DNA of 64,000 nt from UBA12191 sp009937185 (GTDB taxonomy: Bacteria > Planctomycetota > UBA8108 > UBA1146), in NCBI GenBank assembly GCA_938075155.1, contig CALJGL010000020.1:1-64000 (forward strand), given 5' to 3'. Below the pieces are notes generated by a model. It saw nothing but the letters and a program-made list of their open reading frames with translations, was not told where the DNA came from and did no database searches. The position numbers and the translations under genes are program-made. This document shows, piece after piece, positions 33,297 through 43,048 of this stretch; position 1 is the stretch's first letter, and each line of letters opens with the position of its first letter.

Positions 33297-34643
33297 ATGA
33301 AATCTGTGCACATTTACTTGCTGGGATTCCTCTTGATGATGCCTGGGGTTCTCCAAGCTCAACTCTTCGAGAGACCCATTATCCTCGAGGGAGTGAAGAT
33401 GATTTCACCCCGGGGAGAGGTTCTTGAGGATTTGATGATCACTATTCGTCGAGGACGGATCGCTGGCATTTCCCAATCAGGGGATGCTCCCATGATGTCA
33501 AAAAAGATCGCAGCGGATGGACTCTTTGTCACATCCGGACTCGTCGATCATGCGTCTGTATTGACTTTGCCCGTTGGCGGTGAAGGTGCAGCCGACCATT
33601 GGTCATGGGATGCCTTTGACCGATATGACAAGGAAGCCATCCTCTCGGTACTCGCGACTGGGGTGACCCGTGTTCATTTAGTTCCCGTTCGCAGCGGCGG
33701 AATCTCGGGTAGATCCTGCTGGGTCTCTCTCGAGCCCGCAGGTGAGAATGCGTCTTCCTCAGGCCAATTCGGGGTTTTGATGGAGGAAGAGGCTGCGCTG
33801 TGTATCGACCTTGCAAGCGGCTCTCCAGTCGCCCGCATGCGTTCTTTTGGCGCGATCCTCGATCAGTTTAGTGCTGCTAAAGACCGTCGTGACGCACTCG
33901 AATCCTACGATGAAGATCTCGAGGAGTACCTCGAGGAGCTTAAGAAATGGATCGAGGAAAAAGCTGAAGAAGGTGATAAAGAATCATCTGACGAGGGTGC
34001 TGAAAAAGATGAGAAAAAAGATGGGGAAGAAGAAGAGAACAAAAGCCCCGAGAAACCTGTACGACCGGGAGATGACGAGCCCTCAGATATTCTCTTGAAG
34101 GTCGTTGCCCATCAGTTACCTGTTCTCATTACCGCGCGAAAATCTGCCGACCTTATCAATGCTTGCGAGTTGATTCAAAAGTTTGAACTGGATGCCATCA
34201 TTCATGGTGCTGATGAAGCTGCTTTGGTGATGGACCATCTCAAGGAGCTTGAGAATGTCTCTTTCATTCTCGATAACCCGGCATACGCCCTCTCCGCTTC
34301 AGGCCCAGGAGTGATCGATGGTCAACCTCGCAGATCTGCAGATTTGATCTCTGTCATGGAAGAAAATGATCTCGATTGGGTGATCGGAAGTGGTGGTAGT
34401 GGCGCGGGACTCTGGAGAATGACTCGTAAGATGGCCGGATCTGAAGCGGCACTGAGTAGCGCTCAGACGACAAATCTACGAGGAGAAAAGACCCGAAGAG
34501 ATTGGGTCAGTCCCGGAATGCGGCACCTTGTTCTTTGGAGTGGAAACCCGGCCTCAGACGCCGCTGCGCGTCCCGAAAAAATACTTATCAATGGACTTGT
34601 CGTCTGGCAGCGTCCCGCAGGAACCCGAGAGGGGCGGTTCTAA
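33297..34643 (+). CDS. Exported amidohydrolase-family protein 1 (metal site degenerate)
   Basis: 448 residues. The signal peptide is residues 1-22 (IYLLGFLLMMPGVLQAQ). The N-terminal beta sandwich (LEGVKMISPRGEVLEDLMIT) leads to FVTSGLVDHASVLT, where amidohydrolases normally have D-x-H-x-H; the second His is missing. GVTRVHLVPVRSGG follows. A highly charged Glu/Lys insertion occupies residues about 201-263 (DEDLEEYLEELKKWIEEK, then a DEKKDGEEEEN-type run). The C-terminal barrel end is LVLWSGNPASDAA and INGLVVWQ. The lost ligands suggest a non-catalytic partner. Its TAA overlaps the next ATG (TAATG). First gene of an eight-gene array. Confidence 0.8.
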   Translation: MKSVHIYLLGFLLMMPGVLQAQLFERPIILEGVKMISPRGEVLEDLMITIRRGRIAGISQSGDAPMMSKKIAADGLFVTSGLVDHASVLTLPVGGEGAADHWSWDAFDRYDKEAILSVLATGVTRVHLVPVRSGGISGRSCWVSLEPAGENASSSGQFGVLMEEEAALCIDLASGSPVARMRSFGAILDQFSAAKDRRDALESYDEDLEEYLEELKKWIEEKAEEGDKESSDEGAEKDEKKDGEEEENKSPEKPVRPGDDEPSDILLKVVAHQLPVLITARKSADLINACELIQKFELDAIIHGADEAALVMDHLKELENVSFILDNPAYALSASGPGVIDGQPRRSADLISVMEENDLDWVIGSGGSGAGLWRMTRKMAGSEAALSSAQTTNLRGEKTRRDWVSPGMRHLVLWSGNPASDAAARPEKILINGLVVWQRPAGTREGRF

Positions 34644-35866
34644 TGCAGATCTCAATTCGATCTATGAGCATTGCAAACAAATTGAAGATGACGACTTCTC
34701 AGCAAAAAACGCGAAGTTTGAGTCTTTTGGGGATGTGGGGCGTTTTGTGCCTGTCCCTTTTAGGAGTCACTCCCTGCGGAATTCTCGCTGCTGATACTGT
34801 GATCACAGGAGCAGCAGTGGTCACCGCAGATGGCTCTGTCAATTCGGGGTGGGCGGTCATCGTGGGTCCTACTGGCCAAATCAAGGCCCTCGTCCCGAAT
34901 GAAGAAGTCTCTGAGGCTTTCCAGGGGAGCATCTTTAACGCTCCTGAGGGATCGGTGTTGACTCCCGGTTTACATGATTTGATGGGTGCTTTGGGCACAC
35001 GAGGTCAGACCGCATCGCTGCAAGCGGGGACCGAACTCTTTGATCCAGACTTGGATGCCAGTCAGGCCTTTGACCCCACCGACCCTTGGCTCGACGTCGC
35101 CGCTCAGCAGGGTGTTCTCTACACGACTTTGGCGGCTCCGCCCCTCGGTGTGGTCAATGGAAAAAGTGCGACTTTCCTCTGTCAAACATCGAAGACTCCT
35201 CTCCGACTTGGAGAAGGAAAACAGACGATGGCGCTTGGGGACTCTGTCCTCTCCGGAAATCGAATGCCCACCAGTCGTACAGCATTGATTTCGCTTTGGC
35301 GTGACTGGGTTGCGAGTAATCCTGAAGAGTTAAAGAGTGCGGGTCTTCTGTATGTTTACGAGGGCATCGATTTACGTCAGGCGTTGAGTTTGCCGTGGTC
35401 AGTTGTCCCTGTGTTTATACATACTGGAGGAGATGCGCGATCTCCGCTCGATCTTGTGTCTGGACTTCCAGGGCCTGTGCATATGGTGGTTGGACCCCTT
35501 CTCGAAGGGGGAGATGCGTCTCACCTTTCGATGGCGGTTCAAGCCGCAAATAAAGGGATCGAGTTGAGTTTCGCGGGTGGGTTACCGGCAGGGCCGGCAG
35601 ATCACCTCAGAACGAGTGCGGCGATTGCCGTTGCAGCCGGTATGAATCCCGAGGCTGCTCGTCGAGCGTTGTTTAGTAATCCTGCAACGGTGGCGGCGGC
35701 GACAGGCACCGGAATCATTGAAGCGGGTGCAAGAGCTGATCTCGTCCTCTTCTCAGGAGATCCTCTCGATCCTGCTTCAAAAGTGATCCACTTTTGGCGT
35801 GGCGGTGAGGGTCGTCGAGTTGCAGGAAGTTCCAAGGTTGGCGAACTAGATACCTTCAGGAGATAA
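34643..35866 (+). CDS. Exported amidohydrolase-family protein 2 (metal site degenerate)
   Basis: About 407 residues if started at the coupled ATG 34643; ATG 34688 would give a more typical signal peptide (SLSLLGMWGVLCLSLLGV, cut near GILAA). Strand pattern VITGAAVVTADGSVNSGWAVI is followed by VLTPGLHDLMGALGT, with one His in a shifted place and no HxH. The C-terminal part keeps the family's ending, GAGARADLVLFSGDP-like (IEAGARADLVLFSGDPLD), and HFWRGGEGRRV. No charged insertion is present. Ten bases separate it from the next gene. Catalysis by the usual metal mechanism is unlikely. Confidence 0.78.
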   Translation: MQISIRSMSIANKLKMTTSQQKTRSLSLLGMWGVLCLSLLGVTPCGILAADTVITGAAVVTADGSVNSGWAVIVGPTGQIKALVPNEEVSEAFQGSIFNAPEGSVLTPGLHDLMGALGTRGQTASLQAGTELFDPDLDASQAFDPTDPWLDVAAQQGVLYTTLAAPPLGVVNGKSATFLCQTSKTPLRLGEGKQTMALGDSVLSGNRMPTSRTALISLWRDWVASNPEELKSAGLLYVYEGIDLRQALSLPWSVVPVFIHTGGDARSPLDLVSGLPGPVHMVVGPLLEGGDASHLSMAVQAANKGIELSFAGGLPAGPADHLRTSAAIAVAAGMNPEAARRALFSNPATVAAATGTGIIEAGARADLVLFSGDPLDPASKVIHFWRGGEGRRVAGSSKVGELDTFRR

Positions 35867-35876
35867 GAGGTTCAAT

Positions 35877-37406
35877 ATGATGAAACACCGATCAATAATC
35901 CTTCCAATGGTCCTTCTTTTAGGGCTTTACTCCCTGCAAGGTTCCTTGTCAGCGAATGATCTCTCTGAAGAGGCCGCAGCGGATTCATATGTCGTGCTGG
36001 CTGAGAAAGCTCATCTGGGCAATGGCCAGGTGATCGAAAATGCGATGATCACAGTCGTCGATGGACGAATCCAGCAAGTGGTTGCGAATGGGACTCCTCC
36101 TGAGGGAGCCACTGTCGTAAACGTTGCAGAGGTGACTCCAGGCTTGATTGATGCCAATGCAAAAATCGATGTCATGGATGCGCTTCTTTATCCTCAGCAA
36201 GATCCCCGACTGACAATTCTCAGAGCTCTGGGAATGGAAGAGCACTACCACGGAGGGGACGTTTGTCCTTGTGGAACAGTTTGTCCGGCGGTGACACTTC
36301 ACAAGCATGATGAAAGTTGCCTTTTTTGTGGCTACCCCGAACACGATCCTCACAGCCATTCTGAAGATGAAGAAATCGAAGAAGCTGATTTTATGGAAGC
36401 TGAAGCCCGTGCGATGGCAGCCGGGGTTCCCCAGGCCAGTGGCTTGGTGACCGATCAGTCGAGTGAGGTGGTTCCACAGTTCTTGATCATGGACGGCATC
36501 GATCAGGGATCACAGGATTTCTCTCGCCTCCTCAAAGAGGGAGTCACCACTGTATATGTGAGTCCTGATGGTTCAGCAGTGATCGGTTCTCGTGGAGCCA
36601 TGATGAGAACGGGCGGACCGGTCGAAAAGAGATTCATGGGAACAGGAGCGATCAAGACTGTGGTGGGAAGCGATGCTTACCGTTACGGCACACGGAATCG
36701 CAGTCCCTTCAGAGGGTTTGTCTCTATTTACACTCGTCGTCCAGACTCACGAATGGGTGTGGGATGGGTTTTCCGTAGAGCATTTTACGACGCTCTTCTG
36801 AGAGCACGTGGACTGGAACCGATTGGAGCTGACAAGACTTCGGAAGAAGCCTCAACGGTATTGCAGGGTGTTCTCAAAGGAGAGATTCCCATGCGAATCC
36901 AAGCGAGAACCGGCAGTGATATTGAGACGGCTTTCCGTTTTGCCAAAGAGTTTAATATTCCATTTACTCTTGAAGACCCCATCGAGGCCTGGAAGCGGGT
37001 GGACCTTCTGAAGAAATCGGAGATCCCCGTCGTATTCGGCCCCATTTTTGACAATCCGAGCGGCATTCTTGCGGGATCTAGTGAAACTCGAAACAGTCGT
37101 TTGCATACGGTGAGGGATTTGTCCAAGGCAGGAATCCCTATGGCGCTGAGTGCCCAAGATCTTCGAGGTGAAGAGGGGTTGGCAAGGCAAGCGATGTTGG
37201 CGATTCGATATGGAGTGGACCCTTCAGAAGCATTGAGAATGGTCACTCAATATCCCGCGCAACTTTTAGGTGTAGATCAAGAAGTAGGAACCCTAGAACC
37301 CGGACGAAGAGCAGACATGATCTTTTGGAACGGTTCTCCGTTCTCTGCTCTTTCTCGTATTGAGAAAGTCGTTCTGGGTGGTGAGATTTCATACGAGCGT
37401 AACTGA
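35877..37406 (+). CDS. Exported amidohydrolase-family protein 3 with a Cys/His-rich insert (metal site degenerate)
   Basis: 509 residues. The signal peptide is residues 1-26 (ILPMVLLLGLYSLQGSLSA). VTPGLIDANAKIDVM stands where D-x-H-x-H is expected, so both His are gone. An insert at about residues 120-165 is rich in Cys and His: HYHGGDVCPCGTVCP, then HKHDESCLFCGYPEHD and HSHSEDEE. Five Cys and many His there could bind zinc or another metal. The C-terminal half retains PSEALRMVTQYPAQLLGV, LEPGRRADMIFWNGSP and VVLGGEISYE, the strongly conserved family ending. A 74-base gap with a short tandem repeat separates it from the next gene. Confidence 0.8.
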   Translation: MMKHRSIILPMVLLLGLYSLQGSLSANDLSEEAAADSYVVLAEKAHLGNGQVIENAMITVVDGRIQQVVANGTPPEGATVVNVAEVTPGLIDANAKIDVMDALLYPQQDPRLTILRALGMEEHYHGGDVCPCGTVCPAVTLHKHDESCLFCGYPEHDPHSHSEDEEIEEADFMEAEARAMAAGVPQASGLVTDQSSEVVPQFLIMDGIDQGSQDFSRLLKEGVTTVYVSPDGSAVIGSRGAMMRTGGPVEKRFMGTGAIKTVVGSDAYRYGTRNRSPFRGFVSIYTRRPDSRMGVGWVFRRAFYDALLRARGLEPIGADKTSEEASTVLQGVLKGEIPMRIQARTGSDIETAFRFAKEFNIPFTLEDPIEAWKRVDLLKKSEIPVVFGPIFDNPSGILAGSSETRNSRLHTVRDLSKAGIPMALSAQDLRGEEGLARQAMLAIRYGVDPSEALRMVTQYPAQLLGVDQEVGTLEPGRRADMIFWNGSPFSALSRIEKVVLGGEISYERN

Positions 37407-37425
37407 TAAATCTTCATGTCCCGAG

Positions 37426-37459
37426 GGACTGAACCGTTGGACTGAACCGTTGGACTGAA
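37426..37459. repeat. 13-bp tandem repeat (2.6 copies) between array genes 3 and 4
   Basis: GGACTGAACCGTT occurs at 37426 and 37439, with a partial copy GGACTGAA at 37452. The two full copies are identical. It lies in the only sizeable gap of the array, 22-55 bases before the next start. Confidence 0.85.
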
Positions 37460-37480
37460 GAATTGAAACTGAGGTAATCG

Positions 37481-39076
37481 ATGTCAACCTTGACTCATAA
37501 AATGCTGATCTTCTCTGTGATCTTCTCTGTGATCTTGCTCACCTTTGGAGCGCACTCTGACTTGCAGGGGCAATCTTCTCCAAAAGTGGCTTTGACGGGA
37601 GGGAAGATCATCACCGTTTCCGGTGCACCGATCGATGGCGGGACCATCCTTATCGAGGACGGTATCATATTAGCTGTCGGAGACGGTGGCATGGCCATTC
37701 CCTACGATGCCATGGAAGTGGATTGTACGGGCATGATCCTGGCTCCAGGATTTGTCGATGCTCACAACCCAGGAGGCTTGGACATCCCCAATGAAAATTT
37801 GGCGGTTGCTCCTTTTGTCGATGTCTTTGATGCCATCGACCCTTCCCGTTTCTTCTTCGAAGAAGCCCTGAGGAATGGCGTGACGACGGTTCATGTCATG
37901 CAGGGGAACAACTGTGTGGTTGGCGGAGTGAGCCGAGTGGTTCACCCGATCGGCCTCTCCCCTGATGAAATGACTCGACTCCCTGGACTGGCCTTAAAGA
38001 TGTCCAGTTCTCCCAAAGGGGGATACGACCGTTTGCGTCACAGGGCAGAACTGCGCGGAGTTTTTTCCGAGTTTGATCGTTGGCACTCTGACCTTTCAGA
38101 GACCCGTTACGATCAGGAATCTGAAAAGAATGAAGATCTCAATCCTCTTCCTCCAGAAGAGGCTCGCGCGGAGGGCAAGGCCCTGATTCGCGAAGAGGAT
38201 CTCGATGATCGTCACCGTCACTTGGCCTATCTCAATGATGGTCGTTTGGCGGCATGGATTCATTGTGGAGCCGCCACGGATGTCGCACCTGCTCTCGACA
38301 TGATCGAGAAGCGTGGGTGGACAGGAAGAGCTGTACTTGTTCTTTCCGGCGACGCACATGTTGCTGTGAATGAAATCGCGGCCTCAAAGGTCCCTGTCGT
38401 ACTGGGTGCCGATCTGATTCATAGGGAACGTGATTTGATCACCGGTGATGTTGAGGAAACCTTCATTCCCGAAGTCTTCCGTAAAAAGGGAGTCCCATTT
38501 GCGATTCAGGTGGGAAGTTCCAATGTGTTGCCAGAAAGATATCTCAATTATCAAGCAGCAAGACTTGTTCGGAATGGTCTTTCTCCTGAGAAAGCCATGA
38601 GAACGATCACTCTCGGAGCGGCTGAAATCTGTGGTGTCGCAGATCATTATGGTTCCATCGAAAAAGATAAGGCCGCCAACATTGTCATGTGGACGGGCGA
38701 TCCTCTTGAGATGACGTCATGGGTTCAAAAAGTCTGGATTGAAGGCCAGCTGGCTTACGATCGTGAAAAAGATGCGCGATTGGAGCGTCTCTTCCCGGAA
38801 ATGCCTGAGGAAGACGCCGAAAAGTCAGAACCATTGTCAGATGATGCTTCGACAGATGCGGAGCCGATGCCAGCAGAGAATGGCGAATCAGCGGTAGATT
38901 CAGACGCCGTCGAAAGTGGCGACAAAGAGGCCGATGAGGCTAAGCCCGAGCCACTGAATAAGGATAAGAAGAGTCAGGACTCAGAGGCTGAGCCGGCCCC
39001 AGCACCGAAACCGGCCCCTGAGCCAAAACCGGAACCTGCACCCGGGATCGATTCCGGAATCAAGGGAGGGCTATAG
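37481..39076 (+). CDS. Exported amidohydrolase-family protein 4 with acidic, proline-rich tail (metal site degenerate)
   Basis: 531 residues. The signal peptide is residues 1-31 (LIFSVIFSVILLTFGAHS, cut near LQGQ). LAPGFVDAHNPGGLD keeps the first His of D-x-H-x-H but not the second. The middle has FDRWHSDLSETRYDQ and an acidic helix-forming stretch. MRTITLGAAEICGVADHYG, KAANIVMWTGDPLEM and VWIEGQLAYDRE are the conserved C-terminal signature. A low-complexity tail (about residues 440-531) is rich in Glu, Asp, Lys and Pro, ending in PAPKPAPEPKPEPAP-like repeats, which suggests a flexible link or cell-wall contact. AGG lies before ATG. The next gene starts two bases after the stop. Confidence 0.8.
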   Translation: MSTLTHKMLIFSVIFSVILLTFGAHSDLQGQSSPKVALTGGKIITVSGAPIDGGTILIEDGIILAVGDGGMAIPYDAMEVDCTGMILAPGFVDAHNPGGLDIPNENLAVAPFVDVFDAIDPSRFFFEEALRNGVTTVHVMQGNNCVVGGVSRVVHPIGLSPDEMTRLPGLALKMSSSPKGGYDRLRHRAELRGVFSEFDRWHSDLSETRYDQESEKNEDLNPLPPEEARAEGKALIREEDLDDRHRHLAYLNDGRLAAWIHCGAATDVAPALDMIEKRGWTGRAVLVLSGDAHVAVNEIAASKVPVVLGADLIHRERDLITGDVEETFIPEVFRKKGVPFAIQVGSSNVLPERYLNYQAARLVRNGLSPEKAMRTITLGAAEICGVADHYGSIEKDKAANIVMWTGDPLEMTSWVQKVWIEGQLAYDREKDARLERLFPEMPEEDAEKSEPLSDDASTDAEPMPAENGESAVDSDAVESGDKEADEAKPEPLNKDKKSQDSEAEPAPAPKPAPEPKPEPAPGIDSGIKGGL

Positions 39077-39077
39077 A

Positions 39078-41804
39078 ATGCTCACTGGAAAGTTGCTCCG
39101 GTTCGCCGGGCTTCTCATCCTGTGTGTTTTGTTTGCCGGTCCTTCAACGGACTTGCAGGCCGGGGATGGATTCGTTCTTCGAGCGGGTCATCTACACACC
39201 GGATTGAGATCCATAGCGGACGGAACTCTGGTTATCAGAGAAGGAAAAGTCACGCATTGCGGGCCTTGGGCAGAGATCGAGCCGCAACTGCAGGGAGATC
39301 TTCCGGTTTTGCATTGGCCTGACGCCTATGTCACTCCGGGTATGGTCTCTGCGAGCAGTGCGGTCGTCGGACCTCACAGAGGACAAGATTCCATCTCCGC
39401 CGCTTATCGCGCAGTCGATGGGTACAACACCTATGGGGATCATCGTCCTTTTCTTGCTACTGGAGTGACCACCATTCACGTCAATCCTGGTGAGCATCGC
39501 TTGCTGTCGGGACAGGGAGCCGTCGTCAAACTTGTGGGCCAGCCACAAGGGCGCGTCTTGTCGAAGTCTTCTGACTTGGCAATATCAATGCAGGACAGTG
39601 TCGATAATCCTGACGCTCTCTTGGAGATTCCCTTTCCCGCTTCGAGTGATGTTCAGATTGAACCGCCCACTGATCAAAGACCGAAAGGCAGAATATCAAG
39701 AATTCTCGCCTTGAAGGAAGCGCTCGCAAAATCTGCGACAGATCAGCAGGCTCATGGAGAGTTGGCTCGTTATTGGGGTGAGGGGAAACCCTTGAGAGTC
39801 AGTGCTGATTCTTTGGCGGATCTCCACGGGATGCTTGCCATGATGCAAGATCAAGGTCGCAACGGTTACTTTGTGTCAGATGGCACAGTGGCCGAAATCG
39901 AAGGCAAATTGGCAAAAGCCGGCGTGCCCGTCGTTTTGAGAATGAATGTTCCCCAAGGTGATACTCCTCCGGGTGGTGTCCTCAAGTCATGGGGATTCCC
40001 GACTCTCGACTCTTCTCCTGAATGGGCTCTCGCTCCACCTGGAGATGATCTCGGTAATATGAGTTGGGCGATCACTGAGGCCGCTGCACACATGGAGAAC
40101 CCGGAAAACGTGATCTCATGGGTCACTCACCATCCGGCAAAAATAATGGGAGTCGAAGATCGAGTGGGGCATCTCGAGCCCGGTGCCGATGCAGACATCG
40201 TCGTTTGGAATGATCGTCCCTGGCATCTGCACTCTCGTCCTCTTGAAGTTTTCGTCGAAGGACTGAGGGCATGGCAACCCCAAGAAAAAACAGCCACAGT
40301 GATTCATGCTGATACGATCTGGATCTCTTCCGATCATCAGATTCACGATGGTGAAGTTCTTATTGAAAACGGAAAAATTGCTGCAGTGGGTCAAAGGGTT
40401 GCTCATCCTCCACATTGCCAGGTGATTTATGGCGGCAACGGTAGCTATCTCGTTCCGGGATTTATCGATTGCTATGGTCATCTAGGATTGCAAGGCGAAG
40501 CGGCTTCCATGGGAACTGGGGATCGACTTCATCGTCTTCTTGGAGTTTCTGGGGCGGCAGAGAACAGTGTTGCTCTTGCAGGCGTCACTTCTCAACTGCT
40601 GGCTCCTAGACGGTTACAGCGCGGTGCCGGAGTCGGGTTGATCGCCAAAACTGCGGGAGGGAGCAGAGCCAGTCGTATTGACGAAGAAGTTTCCATGCTA
40701 CTTCTGCAAGCGAGTTCAAGTGATTTGTCCGCAATGAACAGGTTGTTTGGCCAAGCCCAAAAGTATCTCGATAGTTGGAATAAGTACGACAAAGATCTCG
40801 AAGAGTGGAAGCGTAAAAAAGCTGCGGGCGAAGAGATCGAAAAGAAAAAAGAAGTCGAAGTCGAAAAAGCTCCTGAGGAGAAGTTGGAAGATCCGTTGAC
40901 AGGTATCTGGGAGTTGACGGTCAGTGGAGGACCTATTCCTGAACCTGAAACTGCTACAGTTTCGATGCAGTTAACGGGCAGCAATTTTGAAGGACGTGTG
41001 ATCGAACCCGCTCCTCCAATGCCGGTGAGAATTACAGGAACTCTTGAAGGAACCACACTCCAGGGAACGATTGAAGTTCCTGGTGACGTCCTTCCAGACT
41101 CTCCCAAAATCGAAGCCGAGTTGACGGGCGAAGACAGTCTCACTGGAAAGATCTCGATACTGACTTTTAGTGCTGATATTCAAGGCACACGAACCAGTAA
41201 AGAAGCCAAGACTTTCAAAGTTACTCGACGTAAGAAGCAAGATGATGACGGAAAGCCACTTCCTCCTCGTGTCAGAGCGAATCTCGAACCATTGAGAGCT
41301 GTTCTCGAAAAGAAAATACCAGTGATGGTGAATGTCAGTGGATTCCAGACATTGCCTGCTGTCGTGAAATATTTCACAGAGAAGGAGATTTCTTTCTCTG
41401 TGCAACTCGATAACGACATGAGATTCCAGAGGGATCTCTTGGTGGAGAATAAAGTTCCAGTCGTGCTTCCGATGTCGAGTAGTTTCAACATTGGTGACGA
41501 CGCATACGTCCCTGCCACTTTCCTAGGGAGAGCGGGGATTACATTGGGCTTCATGTCTCTTGCAGAAGATGGCGCACGCAGACTTCCTCACCGGGCACGT
41601 CAGGAGGTGGTCAATGGCATGGCTGCTGATGCTGCTTTGGAAGCTCTGACCCACGGTGCTGCTCGCGTATTGGGAGCACACGATCGCATTGGGCATATTC
41701 ATAAAGGCATGGATGCGGACTTGTTGATTTGGAAGGGGCACCCTTTCGAAACTGGTAGTCGCCTTGAAAGAGTCTTTGTTCATGGAGAGGAGGTCCAACA
41801 ATGA
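39078..41804 (+). CDS. Exported tandem amidohydrolase-family protein 5 (two modules, both degenerate)
   Basis: 908 residues, twice the family length. The signal peptide is residues 1-28 (LLILCVLFAGPSTDLQAGD). Module A (about 30-400) has VTPGMVSASSAVVGP, with no His of HxH, and ends ADIVVWNDRPWHL. Module B (about 405-908) has LVPGFIDCYGHLGLQ, where the first His is Tyr and the second remains. Module B carries the charged insert WNKYDKDLEEWKRKK (about 567-605) and then a beta-rich domain of about 110 residues (LTGIWELTVSGGPIPEP; GTLEGTTLQGTIEVPGD), resembling a small barrel or sandwich. It ends MDADLLIWKGHPFETG. It overlaps the next gene by four bases. Fusion of two paralogues supports the idea that these proteins act together. 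Confidence 0.82.
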   Translation: MLTGKLLRFAGLLILCVLFAGPSTDLQAGDGFVLRAGHLHTGLRSIADGTLVIREGKVTHCGPWAEIEPQLQGDLPVLHWPDAYVTPGMVSASSAVVGPHRGQDSISAAYRAVDGYNTYGDHRPFLATGVTTIHVNPGEHRLLSGQGAVVKLVGQPQGRVLSKSSDLAISMQDSVDNPDALLEIPFPASSDVQIEPPTDQRPKGRISRILALKEALAKSATDQQAHGELARYWGEGKPLRVSADSLADLHGMLAMMQDQGRNGYFVSDGTVAEIEGKLAKAGVPVVLRMNVPQGDTPPGGVLKSWGFPTLDSSPEWALAPPGDDLGNMSWAITEAAAHMENPENVISWVTHHPAKIMGVEDRVGHLEPGADADIVVWNDRPWHLHSRPLEVFVEGLRAWQPQEKTATVIHADTIWISSDHQIHDGEVLIENGKIAAVGQRVAHPPHCQVIYGGNGSYLVPGFIDCYGHLGLQGEAASMGTGDRLHRLLGVSGAAENSVALAGVTSQLLAPRRLQRGAGVGLIAKTAGGSRASRIDEEVSMLLLQASSSDLSAMNRLFGQAQKYLDSWNKYDKDLEEWKRKKAAGEEIEKKKEVEVEKAPEEKLEDPLTGIWELTVSGGPIPEPETATVSMQLTGSNFEGRVIEPAPPMPVRITGTLEGTTLQGTIEVPGDVLPDSPKIEAELTGEDSLTGKISILTFSADIQGTRTSKEAKTFKVTRRKKQDDDGKPLPPRVRANLEPLRAVLEKKIPVMVNVSGFQTLPAVVKYFTEKEISFSVQLDNDMRFQRDLLVENKVPVVLPMSSSFNIGDDAYVPATFLGRAGITLGFMSLAEDGARRLPHRARQEVVNGMAADAALEALTHGAARVLGAHDRIGHIHKGMDADLLIWKGHPFETGSRLERVFVHGEEVQQ

Positions 41805-43048
41805 GGATCTCAAAGAGTTCCATATTGTTCACGTTCTTACTGATGTTCACCTCAGTGGCAGGCCTTTCAACAGTCACTCATGCAGAGACTTTGGCTTTCA
41901 AGGTGGGCAAGGTCGTGACATTCGATGATCAGGAACGCGTGATCAACAACGCCACCGTGATCGTCGTCGACGGTAAGATCACTGCCATTGGCAAATCTAA
42001 AGAGATCATGATACCGGCGGGTGCAAAGGTGATTGAACATGAAGACCTCTGGTTGGTTCCAGGTATGGTCGAATGTCATAACCATACGGGTGGTGGATCC
42101 CCTGATTTACACGACTACGTTTATCTGACAAATCCTGGTTTGCGTACTCTCGAATCCCTCGTTCCCGACAATCCTGAGATGGTACGAGCCAGAGCAGGGG
42201 GAGTTACCACGATCCTGACGATTCCCGGAAGTGGAAACAACATGTCGGGATTCGGGACAATTTTGAAAACAGCAGGCGGCTCAGTTGAGGAATCAGTCCT
42301 TAAGGCTCCAGGTTCTCTCAAGATTGCTCAGGCCGGAAACCCAGAGAGATACTTCTACGGTGTTGGAAGATCATTCATGAACTTCAATACTCGTCAGACT
42401 CTCCGCAAAGCGAAAGACTACCATTTGGCCCGCACCGAGTGGGAAGATGGAAAGTTAGCTGTCGAGCCCGCTTTCAACTTGAACTGGGAAGAGTTTAGAC
42501 CGTTGTTTCGCCGTGAGACGGTTGCATCTGTTCATACCCAAATTTACCAAGTGCTGATGACGACCGTGAAGATGGTCGCTGGTGAATTTAACATCCGGAC
42601 GGTATTGGATCACTCCACTTTCGACGCTTGGAAAGTGGCTCCTCTGGTGAATGAGAATGAAAGCATTTACACGATCAATGGGCCTCGTCAGTTGCATTAC
42701 GACAGAACCCAGCGTCGATTGATGGGGAATGCGGCTCGCTGGTGGCAGGGTGGAGTTCGAAAGTTAGGGATCAACACCGACTCTCCGGTGGTCCCGCAGG
42801 AAGAACTTTTCTATCAGGCGAGCATGGCTTGTTATTACGGTTGGAAACCTTATGAAGCACTGAAGGGGGTCACTCGGATTCCTGCAGAAGCCCTCATGAT
42901 GGATCACCGACTGGGAAGTATCACTGTAGGACTCGATGCCGATTTCTGTCTCTGGACGGGCGATCCGATCGATCCCAGATCATCTTGTGAAATGACCGTC
43001 ATCGACGGAGAGGTCACCTATGAGGCCAGTGAGAAGAGGGTGTTCTGA
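41801..43048 (+). CDS. Exported amidohydrolase 6, the only array member with an intact metal site
   Basis: 415 residues. The signal peptide is residues 1-28 (FTFLLMFTSVAGLSTVTHA). VPGMVECHNHTGGG gives His93 and His95 of HxH. Further candidate ligands are His245 (SVHTQIYQ), His271 (VLDHSTFD) and Asp327 (GINTDSPVV), in the order expected for an imidazolonepropionase/prolidase-like amidohydrolase. The ending is SITVGLDADFCLWTGDPI. It should hydrolyse a C-N or related bond in the periplasm; substrate unknown. No charged insertion is present. ATG overlaps the previous stop and TGATG joins it to gene 7. Confidence 0.86.
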   Translation: MRISKSSILFTFLLMFTSVAGLSTVTHAETLAFKVGKVVTFDDQERVINNATVIVVDGKITAIGKSKEIMIPAGAKVIEHEDLWLVPGMVECHNHTGGGSPDLHDYVYLTNPGLRTLESLVPDNPEMVRARAGGVTTILTIPGSGNNMSGFGTILKTAGGSVEESVLKAPGSLKIAQAGNPERYFYGVGRSFMNFNTRQTLRKAKDYHLARTEWEDGKLAVEPAFNLNWEEFRPLFRRETVASVHTQIYQVLMTTVKMVAGEFNIRTVLDHSTFDAWKVAPLVNENESIYTINGPRQLHYDRTQRRLMGNAARWWQGGVRKLGINTDSPVVPQEELFYQASMACYYGWKPYEALKGVTRIPAEALMMDHRLGSITVGLDADFCLWTGDPIDPRSSCEMTVIDGEVTYEASEKRVF

